41,665 nucleotides of DNA from Polynucleobacter meluiroseus. Lineage in GTDB: Bacteria > Pseudomonadota > Gammaproteobacteria > Burkholderiales > Burkholderiaceae. The stretch spans positions 1 through 41,665 of the forward strand of contig CAMDUR010000017.1 of assembly GCA_945879115.1 (NCBI GenBank), written 5' to 3'. Under the pieces are notes generated by a model. That model had not been told where the DNA came from. It worked only from the letters and a program-made list of their open reading frames with translations, and searched no databases. Positions within the stretch are counted from its first letter, which is position 1. Each line of letters begins with the position of its first letter. Below, one piece after another: positions 1 through 7,513 of this stretch. The translations under genes and the position numbers were made by a program.

Positions 1-511
1 CATTGCCTAACCAAAATTGAGCCAAGGGCCAATAAGGACTAGCTGGATACTTTTTAACAAACGCCACAAATCCAGACTCAGCTTTCTTTAGACTGCCTTC
101 TTGGAATGCTTTTAAAGCAGTTTCATATGCTTCTTTTTCACCTGGTAATACTTTGCCTTGAACACCTTCGATTTCTAATACCTGTGGCTCAAATGTTTTT
201 AAGCGATTATTAAGATCGCCATAGAAACTCTTCTGTTGAGTTAGCAACTCTTCAACTTGTTTCTCAAGTAAATCAGCACGGCCTCTAAGCTTTGCGTTCT
301 CTTCAGCGAGCTCGTCTAACTGTACCTGCATTTGTACTTGAGAGTTTTGACTCTTACTCAACTGTGAGCGCACCTCAAGAATAGCGCGACGAGCTTCGGC
401 ATCCTCTAAAAAAGCATAAGCTGGAGTGGCAAAACTGGCAGTTGCAACAAAAACAACAGCGGCCATAGCCGCTGTTGTTTTGTGCAAATAATGATTAACC
501 TTCATTTGCAT
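1..511 (-). CDS. cpoB: Cell division coordinator CpoB (YbgF), 5' part only
   Basis: The last gene of the Tol-Pal operon; the window edge removes its 3' end, leaving about 170 codons. I see a signal peptide ending in ATASFATPAYA, then a glutamine- and leucine-rich coiled coil (SQNSQVQMQVQLDEL and following), then the beginning of the tetratricopeptide domain (EKEAYETALKAFQEGSLKKA, ending at FWLGN). This coiled coil-plus-TPR order is that of periplasmic CpoB, which in E. coli links the Tol machine to septal peptidoglycan synthesis by PBP1B. Two in-frame ATGs exist, at 511 and 505; neither has a good ribosome binding site, and 511 is chosen as the longer. It starts 17 bases after the pal stop codon. 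A strong hairpin lies within the signal-peptide codons. Identity is secure; the exact start is not. Confidence 0.92.
   Translation of the reverse strand, partial: MQMKVNHYLHKTTAAMAAVVFVATASFATPAYAFLEDAEARRAILEVRSQLSKSQNSQVQMQVQLDELAEENAKLRGRADLLEKQVEELLTQQKSFYGDLNNRLKTFEPQVLEIEGVQGKVLPGEKEAYETALKAFQEGSLKKAESGFVAFVKKYPASPYWPLAQFWLGN
450..481 (-). terminator. Terminator-like hairpin inside the cpoB signal-peptide codons
   Basis: A perfect 14-base inverted repeat (AAAACAACAGCGGC and its complement) encloses a four-base loop. Read on the minus strand, a GC-rich upper stem is followed by a T-rich run (TGTTGTTTTTGTTG). It has the form of an intrinsic terminator but lies about 30 bases into cpoB, so it would act as an attenuator if functional. 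The repeat also encodes part of an alanine- and valine-rich signal peptide, so coincidence is possible. The structure is seen directly; its function is inferred. Confidence 0.5.
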
Positions 512-528
512 ATTTCTAATTTAAAGAG

Positions 529-1011
529 TTAGTAAGCGATATCAGCGCGGCGATTTTCTTTCCATGCTGCTTCGTTGCTACCTTGTGCTTTAGGCTTCTC
601 TTTACCAAAGCTCACCGCTTCAATTTGTGAATCAGAAACACCTAACAAAGTGAGTGATTTACGAACAGCTTCTGAACGACGTTGGCCTAGAGCCAAGTTG
701 TATTCAGTTGTACCGCGCTCATCTGTATTACCTTGAACTTTGATCTTGCGATCTTTATTAGATTTAAGGTAATTAGCATGCGCTTGAAGAGTCGCTTGGT
801 ATTCGGCTTTAACAGCGTAGCTATCAAAGTCAAAATAAACGCTACGATTAAACAACGGGCTCTTTGGATCATTCCATGGCTGTGAACTGTAATCGACGCC
901 GCCTTTACCGCTACCAGCCACGTCATCAAGCTTGACACCAGAGGCACAAGCAGTCAGTAATACTACTGAAAATAACAAAGTTGCTCTACGAGCTAAAGAA
1001 AATTGATTCAT
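529..1011 (-). CDS. pal: Peptidoglycan-associated lipoprotein Pal
   Basis: Outer-membrane lipoprotein that binds peptidoglycan through a C-terminal OmpA-like domain and is moved by TolB and TolQRA during constriction. The 160 residues begin with a lipoprotein signal peptide with lipobox LTAC, placing the acylated cysteine at residue 22. The OmpA domain runs from about residue 55 to the end: it includes YFDFDSYAVK, the diaminopimelate-binding stretch NTDERGTTEYNLALGQRR, and the RRADI ending. Length is normal. A good ribosome binding site (GTGAGG) precedes the ATG. It lies between tolB and cpoB, separated from tolB by 116 bases containing a hairpin, so it may have its own promoter there, as expected for a protein needed in large amounts; no promoter motif is convincing. 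Confidence 0.97.
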   Translation of the reverse strand: MNQFSLARRATLLFSVVLLTACASGVKLDDVAGSGKGGVDYSSQPWNDPKSPLFNRSVYFDFDSYAVKAEYQATLQAHANYLKSNKDRKIKVQGNTDERGTTEYNLALGQRRSEAVRKSLTLLGVSDSQIEAVSFGKEKPKAQGSNEAAWKENRRADIAY

Positions 1012-1048
1012 AAAAACCTCACGTTAATAAATATAAAAAGATAATTTA

Positions 1049-1085
1049 AACAAAAGCTTAGCTTCAGCAAAGACAAGCTTTTGTT
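1049..1085 (-). terminator. Hairpin between tolB and pal
   Basis: An 11-base perfect inverted repeat (AACAAAAGCTT and its complement AAGCTTTTGTT) with a 15-base loop. On the minus strand it follows the tolB stop and is itself followed by an A/T stretch that includes CTTTTT. It could be a leaky terminator, an RNA-stabilising element or a processing site. The loop is long and the stem AT-rich, so full termination is unlikely. Confidence 0.45.
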
Positions 1086-1127
1086 CAAACACAGGCTCTA
1101 TCGTAACAAATTTAAATTAAAACCCAA

Positions 1128-2426
1128 TTAATCCATGAAAGGACCCCAAGCAGGCTCCCTAATATCTGCACCCGGAAGACTTAGGACTTGCTTGTTCTTT
1201 CCATCGATAGAAACTGCCATCAATACAGGCTTACCGCCTGATCTAGCGGCAAAAAGGATGTAACGTCCGTTAGCGGCAAAGGTAGGAGTCTCATCTCGAT
1301 CACCTTCGCTTAGAGGTAAAACCTCACCTGTCGTTAAATCTTGCAAATGAAGACGATAAGCTCCACCAACACGGGCGATATAAGCCATATTTTTACCGTC
1401 TGGTGACAAGCGAGGGCTGGTTACAAACCCGTGCTTAAAAGTAACTCTTTGAGCGCCCCCATCAGCCTCGCCGTTGACTGACATACGGTAAATCTGAGGA
1501 CTACCACCACGATCACTTGTGAAATAAATAGACTTACCATCGGGCGACCATTGTGGTTCTGTATCAATAGCACGACCACGGGTTAATCGATCTAATCCAG
1601 TGCCATTCGAATTAATTTTGTAAATTTGGGTGTTGCCATCTTTTGATAATGCAATCGCCAAGTGACGCCCATCCACTGACCAAGAGGGGGCGCTATTGTT
1701 ACCTTTTTGGTCAGATAGAACAGTACGGCGCCCAGTTGCTAGTTCATGTACATAAACGACGGGTTTCCGTGATTCAAAAGAAACGTAAGCGACTTTTTTA
1801 CCATCGGGTGACCATGATGGAGAAATGATGGGTTCATTACTTGCTAATGCAGGCTTGGCATTTTCGCCATCAGAGTCTGAAATGACTAGGCGATGACTCT
1901 TACCTGAACGAATCACGTAAGAAAGTCGGGTTGAAAAAATGCCGCGCTCACCCAAGAGCTTCTGAATGATGTCATCAGCAATTTTATGTCCAGCTAAGCG
2001 TATCTCATCTGCACTAACAGTCACAACGAGGCCACCCAAACTTTCATTTTTCAAAATATCAAATAAGCGATAACGTATCTCAAAGCGACCATCAGATAGC
2101 TTTGTTACTGTGCCAGTAGCTAAAGCGTCTGCTCCACGTGCCTTCCATGATTTGTAATCAGGATTGGCGTCCCAAGCCATTTCAGCGTTACCAGATTCGA
2201 CGTTGCGCATCGCACCGCTTCTAGAAAGGTTAGAGCGAACTACATCGGTGACTTTTGCTGGAAGCTGGCTCTCCCCGGTAAAGCGCATCACAGCGATTGG
2301 GAAAAGTGATTGGCCCACACCAGAAATATCAATATTCATTTGTGCTTGTGCAGGAGCACTTAAAAGAGATAGCGATGCCGTAAAACACAGCAAAGTACCT
2401 ACTAAGCGTTGGGGTAAATTTTTCAT
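1128..2426 (-). CDS. tolB: Tol-Pal system periplasmic beta-propeller protein TolB
   Basis: Periplasmic protein that shuttles between TolA and Pal. The signal peptide ends near residue 28 (SAPAQAQ). The N-terminal domain (about 30-165) starts with MNIDISGVGQSLFPIAVMRF and is followed by a six-bladed propeller, of which five repeats are obvious: SWSPDGKKVAYVS, SWSVDGRHLAIALS, QWSPDGKSIYFTSDRGG, RLSPDGKNMAYIA and TFAANGRYILFAARSGG. The 432 residues match the family length (about 430). It lies 26 bases downstream of tolA in the same operon. The ATG at 2426 has no clear ribosome binding site, but it gives a proper signal peptide. Confidence 0.97.
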   Translation of the reverse strand: MKNLPQRLVGTLLCFTASLSLLSAPAQAQMNIDISGVGQSLFPIAVMRFTGESQLPAKVTDVVRSNLSRSGAMRNVESGNAEMAWDANPDYKSWKARGADALATGTVTKLSDGRFEIRYRLFDILKNESLGGLVVTVSADEIRLAGHKIADDIIQKLLGERGIFSTRLSYVIRSGKSHRLVISDSDGENAKPALASNEPIISPSWSPDGKKVAYVSFESRKPVVYVHELATGRRTVLSDQKGNNSAPSWSVDGRHLAIALSKDGNTQIYKINSNGTGLDRLTRGRAIDTEPQWSPDGKSIYFTSDRGGSPQIYRMSVNGEADGGAQRVTFKHGFVTSPRLSPDGKNMAYIARVGGAYRLHLQDLTTGEVLPLSEGDRDETPTFAANGRYILFAARSGGKPVLMAVSIDGKNKQVLSLPGADIREPAWGPFMD

Positions 2427-2452
2427 ATATTTATTAGTTTAATCGTTCAATA

Positions 2453-3295
2453 TTAATCTTTAGGCTTAAAGTTCAAACGTACTTGCTTGGGTACTTTGCC
2501 ATCATCATCTTTGGGCAAGGTCTCGGCATCATCGATTGCTTTTAATACTGCTCGGTCCCATCCAGTATCACCGCTGCTTTTTAAAACTTTTCTACTAATG
2601 ATTGTGCCATCTGGCGCTAATTCAACAGCCACCTCGGTTGACGGATTACCAGCCACCAAAGAAGGGTTAAAAATAATTAATGGCAGTATTTTTTTCCGAA
2701 CTTTATCAGCATACCCAGCTTTAGCGTTTCCACCACCGCCAACGCCATCTCCCACCACACCACCTCTCCCGCCAGCGGAACCTTCTTTACCAGCAGCCGA
2801 ACGAAGACGCGCCAACTGTTCAGATCTCGCTTTATCTTGCGCCAATAATTCTTTGCGCTCTGCTTCAGCCTTGGCCTTCTCTTGAGCTTTCTTTTTATCT
2901 TCTTTTAATTTTTCTTCTTTTAATTTTGCCTGCTTTTCTTCTTCAGCTTTTTGTTTTTTTAATTCTTTTGGGTCAACCTTTTTAGTTTCTTTAGCCAATT
3001 CTTTTTTAGGCTCTGGCTTTTTTTCAATCTCTTTTTTCTTCTTCATAGCAATGTCTGCTTTTTCATCAGCATCCATTTTTTGCTCAACTGCCTGAGAAAC
3101 ACTTTTAATGACCGGAACGTTATCCCAGATCTCTGCCTCTAATCCTGATGGCGTTCGGCTTTTCCAATTCAACCCAACTGTTAAAAACGCAACCAGCAAT
3201 AGGTGCATTCCAAAAGCCCATACAAAGGCTTTACCAGTTCCAGACTCAGCTTGGAGTCGGTCCCGTGGAGAAAATGAAAGCGCTGCAGAGCTCAA
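2453..3295 (-). CDS. tolA: Tol-Pal system inner-membrane spanning protein TolA
   Basis: Links the inner-membrane motor TolQR to TolB and Pal across the periplasm. One transmembrane helix is at about residues 22-43. A long charged lysine/glutamate/alanine helix follows (about 72-165), then a glycine-rich hinge (about 171-189), then a globular C-terminal domain of the TolA/TonB type (about 193-280) with VAVELAPDGTIISRKVLKSSG. The best start is TTG at 3295: the TTGA overlaps the tolR stop TGA by four bases, indicating translational coupling, and GGTGAAAG lies at ribosome-binding distance. At 280 residues it is shorter than E. coli TolA (about 420), the difference lying in the helical domain, as is common in betaproteobacteria. 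Confidence 0.95.
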   Translation of the reverse strand: MSSAALSFSPRDRLQAESGTGKAFVWAFGMHLLLVAFLTVGLNWKSRTPSGLEAEIWDNVPVIKSVSQAVEQKMDADEKADIAMKKKKEIEKKPEPKKELAKETKKVDPKELKKQKAEEEKQAKLKEEKLKEDKKKAQEKAKAEAERKELLAQDKARSEQLARLRSAAGKEGSAGGRGGVVGDGVGGGGNAKAGYADKVRKKILPLIIFNPSLVAGNPSTEVAVELAPDGTIISRKVLKSSGDTGWDRAVLKAIDDAETLPKDDDGKVPKQVRLNFKPKD

Positions 3296-3714
3296 TTACT
3301 TTTCACCGCCAAACCAACTCGTTTAACACCATTCTCTTTGAGCCTTGCCATGACATCCATGACTACTTCATATTTGATAGATTTATCGGCAGCAATCACC
3401 ATGGGTTGATCAGGACTCAACTCTGCACGCTCACGCGCGAATGCACCTAACTCTTGACGAGATAAAGTTTTATCAGCTCGACCTTCACTCTTAACCAAAA
3501 TAACTTCTTCAGCAGAAATATTAATTAGTACCGGTGGAAGTGGCTGCACTTGTGCGCCACCTAATGTTGGCAAATTAACAATGCCGGGATTGACCATGGG
3601 AGTAGTTACCATAAAAATGACCAACAACACCAACATCACATCAATGTAAGGAACCACATTGATATCTGCCATTGCTCGACGACCTCGGCCGGATTTTCTA
3701 GAGATACTTGGCAT
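3292..3714 (-). CDS. tolR: Tol-Pal proton-channel subunit TolR
   Basis: Inner-membrane ExbD/TolR family protein that with TolQ converts proton flow into TolA movement. The start chosen is the ATG at 3714, giving 140 residues with an AAGGGA ribosome binding site; a longer open frame upstream would run back into tolQ and adds non-TolR sequence. The single transmembrane helix (about 20-38) carries the proton-carrying aspartate in PYIDVMLVLLVIFM. The periplasmic domain ends with GVKRVGLAVK. It lies 13 bases after tolQ and overlaps tolA by four bases. Confidence 0.97.
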   Translation of the reverse strand: MPSISRKSGRGRRAMADINVVPYIDVMLVLLVIFMVTTPMVNPGIVNLPTLGGAQVQPLPPVLINISAEEVILVKSEGRADKTLSRQELGAFARERAELSPDQPMVIAADKSIKYEVVMDVMARLKENGVKRVGLAVKSN

Positions 3715-3727
3715 GGTGAGCGATCCC

Positions 3728-4387
3728 TTATGAACGAGCTTGCTGTTGACGCTGAAGAATATTAGAAAATTCTTCAATGAATGTTTCAAAACGAATTGAC
3801 AGACGATCAATATCAGCAGCATTACGGTTGTAGGCAACCACCGCTGGAATCGCCGCAAATAAGCCAATAGCTGTCGCCACTAATGCTTCAGCAATACCAG
3901 GCGCTACGCTTGCTAATGTGGCTTGCTGAACGTTAGCTAAGCCCCGGAAAGAATTCATAATGCCCCACACGGTGCCGAACAAACCGATGTATGGGGAGAC
4001 CGAACCTACTGATGCCAAGAAAGGTAAGTTAGCTTCTAATGTATCCATCTCGCGTTGGTAAGCAGCTTTCATGGCGCGTCGTGCGCCATCAATCTCATTA
4101 CCTTTTAAAAACTCTTGCATGCCTGACTCAAAAATGCGCTCCAAGCAAGATGCCTGCTCTTTATTGCGCATCGCCCCTTGCAATAAAGTATTCAAATCCC
4201 CACCAGACCAAAAGTCTCTCTCGAAACGCTCAGTATCTCTGCGCACGGCTTTAAGCGACATACCTTTTCTAAAGATGATTGTCCAAGATGCAACTGAAAG
4301 ACCGAGTAATAACAACATCACCAGTTGCACCAGGATGCTGGCATTTAAAACTAATGACAAAATTGATAAATCTTGAGTCGGTTGCAT
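3728..4387 (-). CDS. tolQ: Tol-Pal motor subunit TolQ
   Basis: Inner-membrane MotA/TolQ/ExbB family protein. Of 219 residues, the first transmembrane helix is at about 10-38 (LVLNASILVQLVMLLLLGLS). The second and third helices form the family signature: FLASVGSVSPYIGLFGTVWG (about 122-142) and ALVATAIGLFAAIPAVVAYN (about 168-188). It is the first gene of the tol operon here. The usual preceding thioesterase gene ybgC is absent; the next gene upstream is an unrelated dehydrogenase 207 bases away, so the operon promoter should lie in that gap. Confidence 0.97.
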   Translation of the reverse strand: MQPTQDLSILSLVLNASILVQLVMLLLLGLSVASWTIIFRKGMSLKAVRRDTERFERDFWSGGDLNTLLQGAMRNKEQASCLERIFESGMQEFLKGNEIDGARRAMKAAYQREMDTLEANLPFLASVGSVSPYIGLFGTVWGIMNSFRGLANVQQATLASVAPGIAEALVATAIGLFAAIPAVVAYNRNAADIDRLSIRFETFIEEFSNILQRQQQARS

Positions 4388-4513
4388 ATAAATGATTTTC
4401 CGTAGAAATAGTTTAATGTTTAGATATTGCTATTTTAAAAATTTAAATCTTTTTGATTTGATACTTGCTGCTTTATCAGAAGCTCAATAACAACTCAATG
4501 AGTTTTTTTAAAT

Positions 4514-4526
4514 TCCTCGTAGAGGA
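4514..4526. terminator. Small dyad in the 207-base gap between the SDR gene and tolQ
   Basis: TCCTC-GTA-GAGGA is a five-base stem that reads the same way on either strand. Downstream on the minus strand comes an AATTTAAAAAAA stretch rather than a T run, so termination after the dehydrogenase gene is only possible, not shown. A second weak dyad AACTC-AAT-GAGTT followed by T residues lies at about 4494-4511 on the plus strand. The gap must also contain the tol operon promoter, which I cannot place. Confidence 0.2.
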
Positions 4527-4594
4527 TCAACTCACTTAGTTGTCATTTTCTAACTTTTTTGTGACCTTACTGTTAATTCTCAATTCATTGTTGA

Positions 4595-5368
4595 TTACTT
4601 AGCTTGACGATGAACCGCTAATGGGCCTGATGCTTGGCAGGCAGGCATCATTTCAATGACATTGATATTAACGTGAGCTGGCAAGGTGGATGCCCAGTAA
4701 ACAGATTCTGCAATATCAGTGGCTGTCAAAGCTTGAACACCGTCGTATACCTTAGATGCTTTTTCATCATCACCCTTAAAGCGCACATTAGAAAACTCTG
4801 TTCCAGAACATAAACCAGGTGAGATATCTGTAACTCGCACTGGTGTACCTAATAAATCAGACTTTAAATTCAAGCTAAATTGACGCACAAATGCTTTGCT
4901 GCCACCGTAAACGTTGCCGCCCGGATAAGGGTAACGACCAGCAATAGAACTCAAATTAAAGACGTGCCCAGACCCGCGCTCAACCATGCCCGGTAAAAAG
5001 GCTCTAGTCATGTACATCAGACCTTTGATGTTGGTATCCACCATTTGCTCCCAATCATCAAGAATGGCACGATGGGCAGGCTCAAGACCCAGTGCTAAAC
5101 CAGCGTTATTCACTAGGACGTTTACCTTAGCAAAGGCAGCAGGCAATTGGTCCACCAGTGCGAAAACAGCGTCTTTATCGGTTACATCAAGAATAGTAGT
5201 GTGTAAACGGGCTTGCTGATCAGCAGGTAAAGAGGCTTTAAGGGCCTCTAATCTGTCTTGACGACGACCTGCAGCGATCACTTTATGACCTTCCGCAAGG
5301 TATCTTTTCGCTATGGCTTGGCCAAAACCAGCCGTTGCACCGGTCACTAGAGCTATTAATTGAGGCAT
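4595..5368 (-). CDS. SDR-family NADP-dependent hydroxy-acid dehydrogenase, YdfG-like
   Basis: Classical short-chain dehydrogenase of 257 residues, probably oxidising L-serine or 3-hydroxy acids in the cytoplasm. Visible family features are the cofactor loop TGATAGFG near residue 9, the NADP-favouring AGRRQDR after the second strand, NNAG at about 89, the catalytic serine in NLSSIAGRYPYPGG, the YGGSK catalytic pair, and SPGLCSGTEFSNVRFKGD. The ending EMMPACQASGPLAVHRQ resembles the E. coli YdfG ending, supporting this subfamily over general SDRs. AAGGAG lies eight bases before the ATG. It is transcribed divergently from glyA and stands 207 bases upstream of tolQ, occupying the place where ybgC often sits. 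The real substrate is unproven. Confidence 0.85.
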   Translation of the reverse strand: MPQLIALVTGATAGFGQAIAKRYLAEGHKVIAAGRRQDRLEALKASLPADQQARLHTTILDVTDKDAVFALVDQLPAAFAKVNVLVNNAGLALGLEPAHRAILDDWEQMVDTNIKGLMYMTRAFLPGMVERGSGHVFNLSSIAGRYPYPGGNVYGGSKAFVRQFSLNLKSDLLGTPVRVTDISPGLCSGTEFSNVRFKGDDEKASKVYDGVQALTATDIAESVYWASTLPAHVNINVIEMMPACQASGPLAVHRQAK

Positions 5369-5465
5369 TTACGATCTCCTTGTCTATTTTTTTGTATCAT
5401 TTGGGTTTACAGAGTTTAGCGTAAGCTAGTTCCAAAATAGTTGATCCTCATAGAAAGCCTTAAAC

Positions 5466-6713
5466 ATGTTCAAACGTAGTCAAACATTGGCTGTATCTGA
5501 TCCCGCATTGTGGGAAGCCATCCAAGCAGAAAATAAGCGTCAAGAGGACCATATTGAGCTCATCGCTTCAGAAAACTATGCGTCTCCAGCGGTTTTAGAG
5601 GCCCAAGGCTCTCAATTGACTAATAAGTATGCTGAGGGTTACCCGGGCAAACGTTATTACGGTGGTTGCGAGTTTGTGGACGTTGCTGAGCAACTGGCAA
5701 TTGACCGCCTAAAGCAGATTTATGGCGCTGAGGCAGCCAATGTTCAAGCTCATTGCGGAGCATCTGCTAACGAAGCTGTTTTCTTGGCATTTTTAAAGCC
5801 AGGTGACACGATTTTAGGTATGAGCTTGGCTGAAGGCGGTCACTTGACCCACGGTATGGCTCTTAATATGAGTGGTAAGTGGTTCAATGCTATTTCTTAT
5901 GGCTTGAATGCAAAAGAAGAGATTGACTACGATGCTATGGAGCGTTTGGCTCGTGAACACAAGCCAAAGCTAATCATTGCTGGCGCATCTGCTTACTCCC
6001 TACATATTGATTTTGAGCGCTTCGCTAAAGTGGCTAAAGAAGTTGGTGCTATTTTCTTAGTCGACATGGCTCACTACTCAGGACTGATTGCTGGTGGCGT
6101 GTACCCCAACCCAGTACCTCATGCTGACGTTGTCACATCGACAACTCATAAGAGCTTACGTGGTCCTCGTGGCGGCATCATTTTGATGAAAGCTGAGCAC
6201 GAAAAAGCTATCAATTCTGCTATTTTCCCTGGTTTACAAGGTGGTCCTTTGATGCACGTGATTGCAGCTAAAGCAGTTGCCTTCAAAGAGGCTCTAGAGC
6301 CAAGCTTCAAAGTCTACCAACAGCAGATTTTGTTAAATGCTGATGCCATGGCAAAGACATTGATCGAACGTGGTCTTCGCATTGTTTCTTCACGCACACA
6401 ATCTCACGTGATGTTGGTTGACCTACGTGCCAAAAAGATCACTGGCAAAGAAGCTGAGCGCGTTTTGGGTGAAGCTCACATCACATGTAACAAAAACTCA
6501 ATCCCTAATGATCCTGAGAAACCCTTTGTAACGAGTGGTATCCGTTTAGGTTCACCAGCAATGACAACTCGAGGCTTCAAGGAAGCTGAGGCGATTCAGG
6601 TTGCCCATTGGATTGCCGATGTTTTAGACAATCCTAACGATGCCGCTAATATCGCTAAGGTTCGCGATCAGGTATCTGCATTAACTAAGCGCTTCCCTGT
6701 TTATAGTAATTAA
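5466..6713 (+). CDS. glyA: Serine hydroxymethyltransferase
   Basis: Cytoplasmic PLP enzyme that converts serine and tetrahydrofolate to glycine and methylene-tetrahydrofolate, the main source of one-carbon units. Of 415 residues (family about 415-420), recognisable parts are [10 protein letters not shown] (about 29-38), [10 protein letters not shown] (58-67), EGGHLTHG (123-130), [13 protein letters not shown] (199-211), the Schiff-base lysine at 229 in [13 protein letters not shown], and [16 protein letters not shown] near the end. Oddity: the cofactor-phosphate loop usually written HSGSQAN reads HCGASAN (residues 96-102), so positions 97 and 99 are Cys and Ala. Downstream nrdR starts 28 bases later, probably cotranscribed. 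The 97-base gap to the divergent SDR gene should hold its promoter. Confidence 0.98.
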   Translation: MFKRSQTLAVSDPALWEAIQAENKRQEDHIELIASENYASPAVLEAQGSQLTNKYAEGYPGKRYYGGCEFVDVAEQLAIDRLKQIYGAEAANVQAHCGASANEAVFLAFLKPGDTILGMSLAEGGHLTHGMALNMSGKWFNAISYGLNAKEEIDYDAMERLAREHKPKLIIAGASAYSLHIDFERFAKVAKEVGAIFLVDMAHYSGLIAGGVYPNPVPHADVVTSTTHKSLRGPRGGIILMKAEHEKAINSAIFPGLQGGPLMHVIAAKAVAFKEALEPSFKVYQQQILLNADAMAKTLIERGLRIVSSRTQSHVMLVDLRAKKITGKEAERVLGEAHITCNKNSIPNDPEKPFVTSGIRLGSPAMTTRGFKEAEAIQVAHWIADVLDNPNDAANIAKVRDQVSALTKRFPVYSN

Positions 6714-6741
6714 TAGCTGATTAAGCTTGATCGGAAAATAG

Positions 6742-7188
6742 ATGCATTGTCCCTTCTGTAAACACTCAGATACTCAGGTTTTAGATACCCGTGTATCTGA
6801 GGAAGGTGACGTCATCAAACGTCGCCGTCGCTGTGAAAAATGTGACAAGCGTTTTACGACCTACGAGCGACCTGAGCTAACACTTCCTGCCATTGTTAAA
6901 AAGAATGGTAGCCGCGTCGAATACAACCGTAACAAGATTGTTGATTCTATGGGTATTGCTCTACGTAAACGCCCTGTTTCTGCTGAGGCAGTTGAAGAGG
7001 GTATACGCAATATTGAAGAACGTCTTCAAGCTACTGGCGAAAAAGAAATTCCTAGCGAACGAATCGGAGAGCTTGTGATGCGAGAACTCAAGCGCTTAGA
7101 TAAGGTCGCTTACATCCGCTTTGCTTCAGTCTATAAGAGCTTTGCAGATATTGAATCATTTGAGAGTGCTCTTAAAGAGTTGAAGTAA
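6742..7188 (+). CDS. nrdR: Transcriptional repressor NrdR of ribonucleotide reductase genes
   Basis: Zinc-ribbon and ATP-cone repressor that senses ATP/dATP and binds NrdR boxes before ribonucleotide reductase genes. The 148 residues start with MHCPFC; the zinc ribbon has CPFC (3-6) and CEKC (31-34) followed by [10 protein letters not shown]. The ATP-cone begins around residue 49 ([20 protein letters not shown], here [16 protein letters not shown]) and ends near 139. Length is standard (about 150). It follows glyA by 28 bases, an arrangement common in betaproteobacteria. Confidence 0.97.
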   Translation: MHCPFCKHSDTQVLDTRVSEEGDVIKRRRRCEKCDKRFTTYERPELTLPAIVKKNGSRVEYNRNKIVDSMGIALRKRPVSAEAVEEGIRNIEERLQATGEKEIPSERIGELVMRELKRLDKVAYIRFASVYKSFADIESFESALKELK

Positions 7189-7227
7189 AAATACTTTCAA
7201 CCCGTAATTAAGAAATTTCCTACATTT

Positions 7228-7247
7228 AAATCAGTAATGTCTGATTT
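7228..7247 (+). terminator. Weak hairpin after nrdR
   Basis: AAATCAG-TAATGT-CTGATTT forms a seven-base stem 40 bases after the nrdR stop and before the pilin genes. It has only a short T run, so it may be a leaky terminator or chance. Confidence 0.25.
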
Positions 7248-7273
7248 TCATCATTTAAGATCATCTCCATCAT

Positions 7274-7513
7274 GTGGGGATGTCTTGTCTACAAAACTCC
7301 AATCCACATCAAAGTAAAACTTTAGGCTTCTCTTTTATCGAGGTCTTAGTTACCTTAGCTTTAATGAGCGGGTCTTATCTTATTATTTTTTCGGGTCAGC
7401 AATTCATAACTGCATCAATTACTCGTCAAGAACGAGAGCTTAAAGAGCTTTTAAAGATAAGCGATCAACATGAATTAGAAATGGCTCTTTTATATTCTGA
7501 GGTAGATGAATGA
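7274..7513 (+). CDS. Type IV pilus minor pilin, PilV-like, helix only
   Basis: A 79-residue prepilin-like protein. The leader is short and polar and ends in glycine; the processed part begins FSFIEVLVTLALM with glutamate at position +5, as in class III signal peptides cut by PilD. After the hydrophobic helix comes a charged helix (RQERELKELLKISDQHELEM) and then the stop: the globular domain of ordinary PilV (roughly 130-190 residues) is missing. The longest frame uses GTG at 7274; an in-frame ATG at 7280 is as likely. It is the first of four pilin-like genes and overlaps the next by four bases (ATGA). PilV is a guess from gene order; the pilin class itself is clear. Confidence 0.75.
   Translation: MGMSCLQNSNPHQSKTLGFSFIEVLVTLALMSGSYLIIFSGQQFITASITRQERELKELLKISDQHELEMALLYSEVDE

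Noticed and set aside
2487..2885. Antisense 132-codon frame across tolA
   Set aside because: It mirrors the repetitive lysine/glutamate coding of tolA; its proline/serine-rich product has no recognisable domain.
3715..3867. 51-residue extension of TolR into tolQ
   Set aside because: It overlaps tolQ codons, and TolR normally starts as at 3714, which has an AAGGGA site at good distance.
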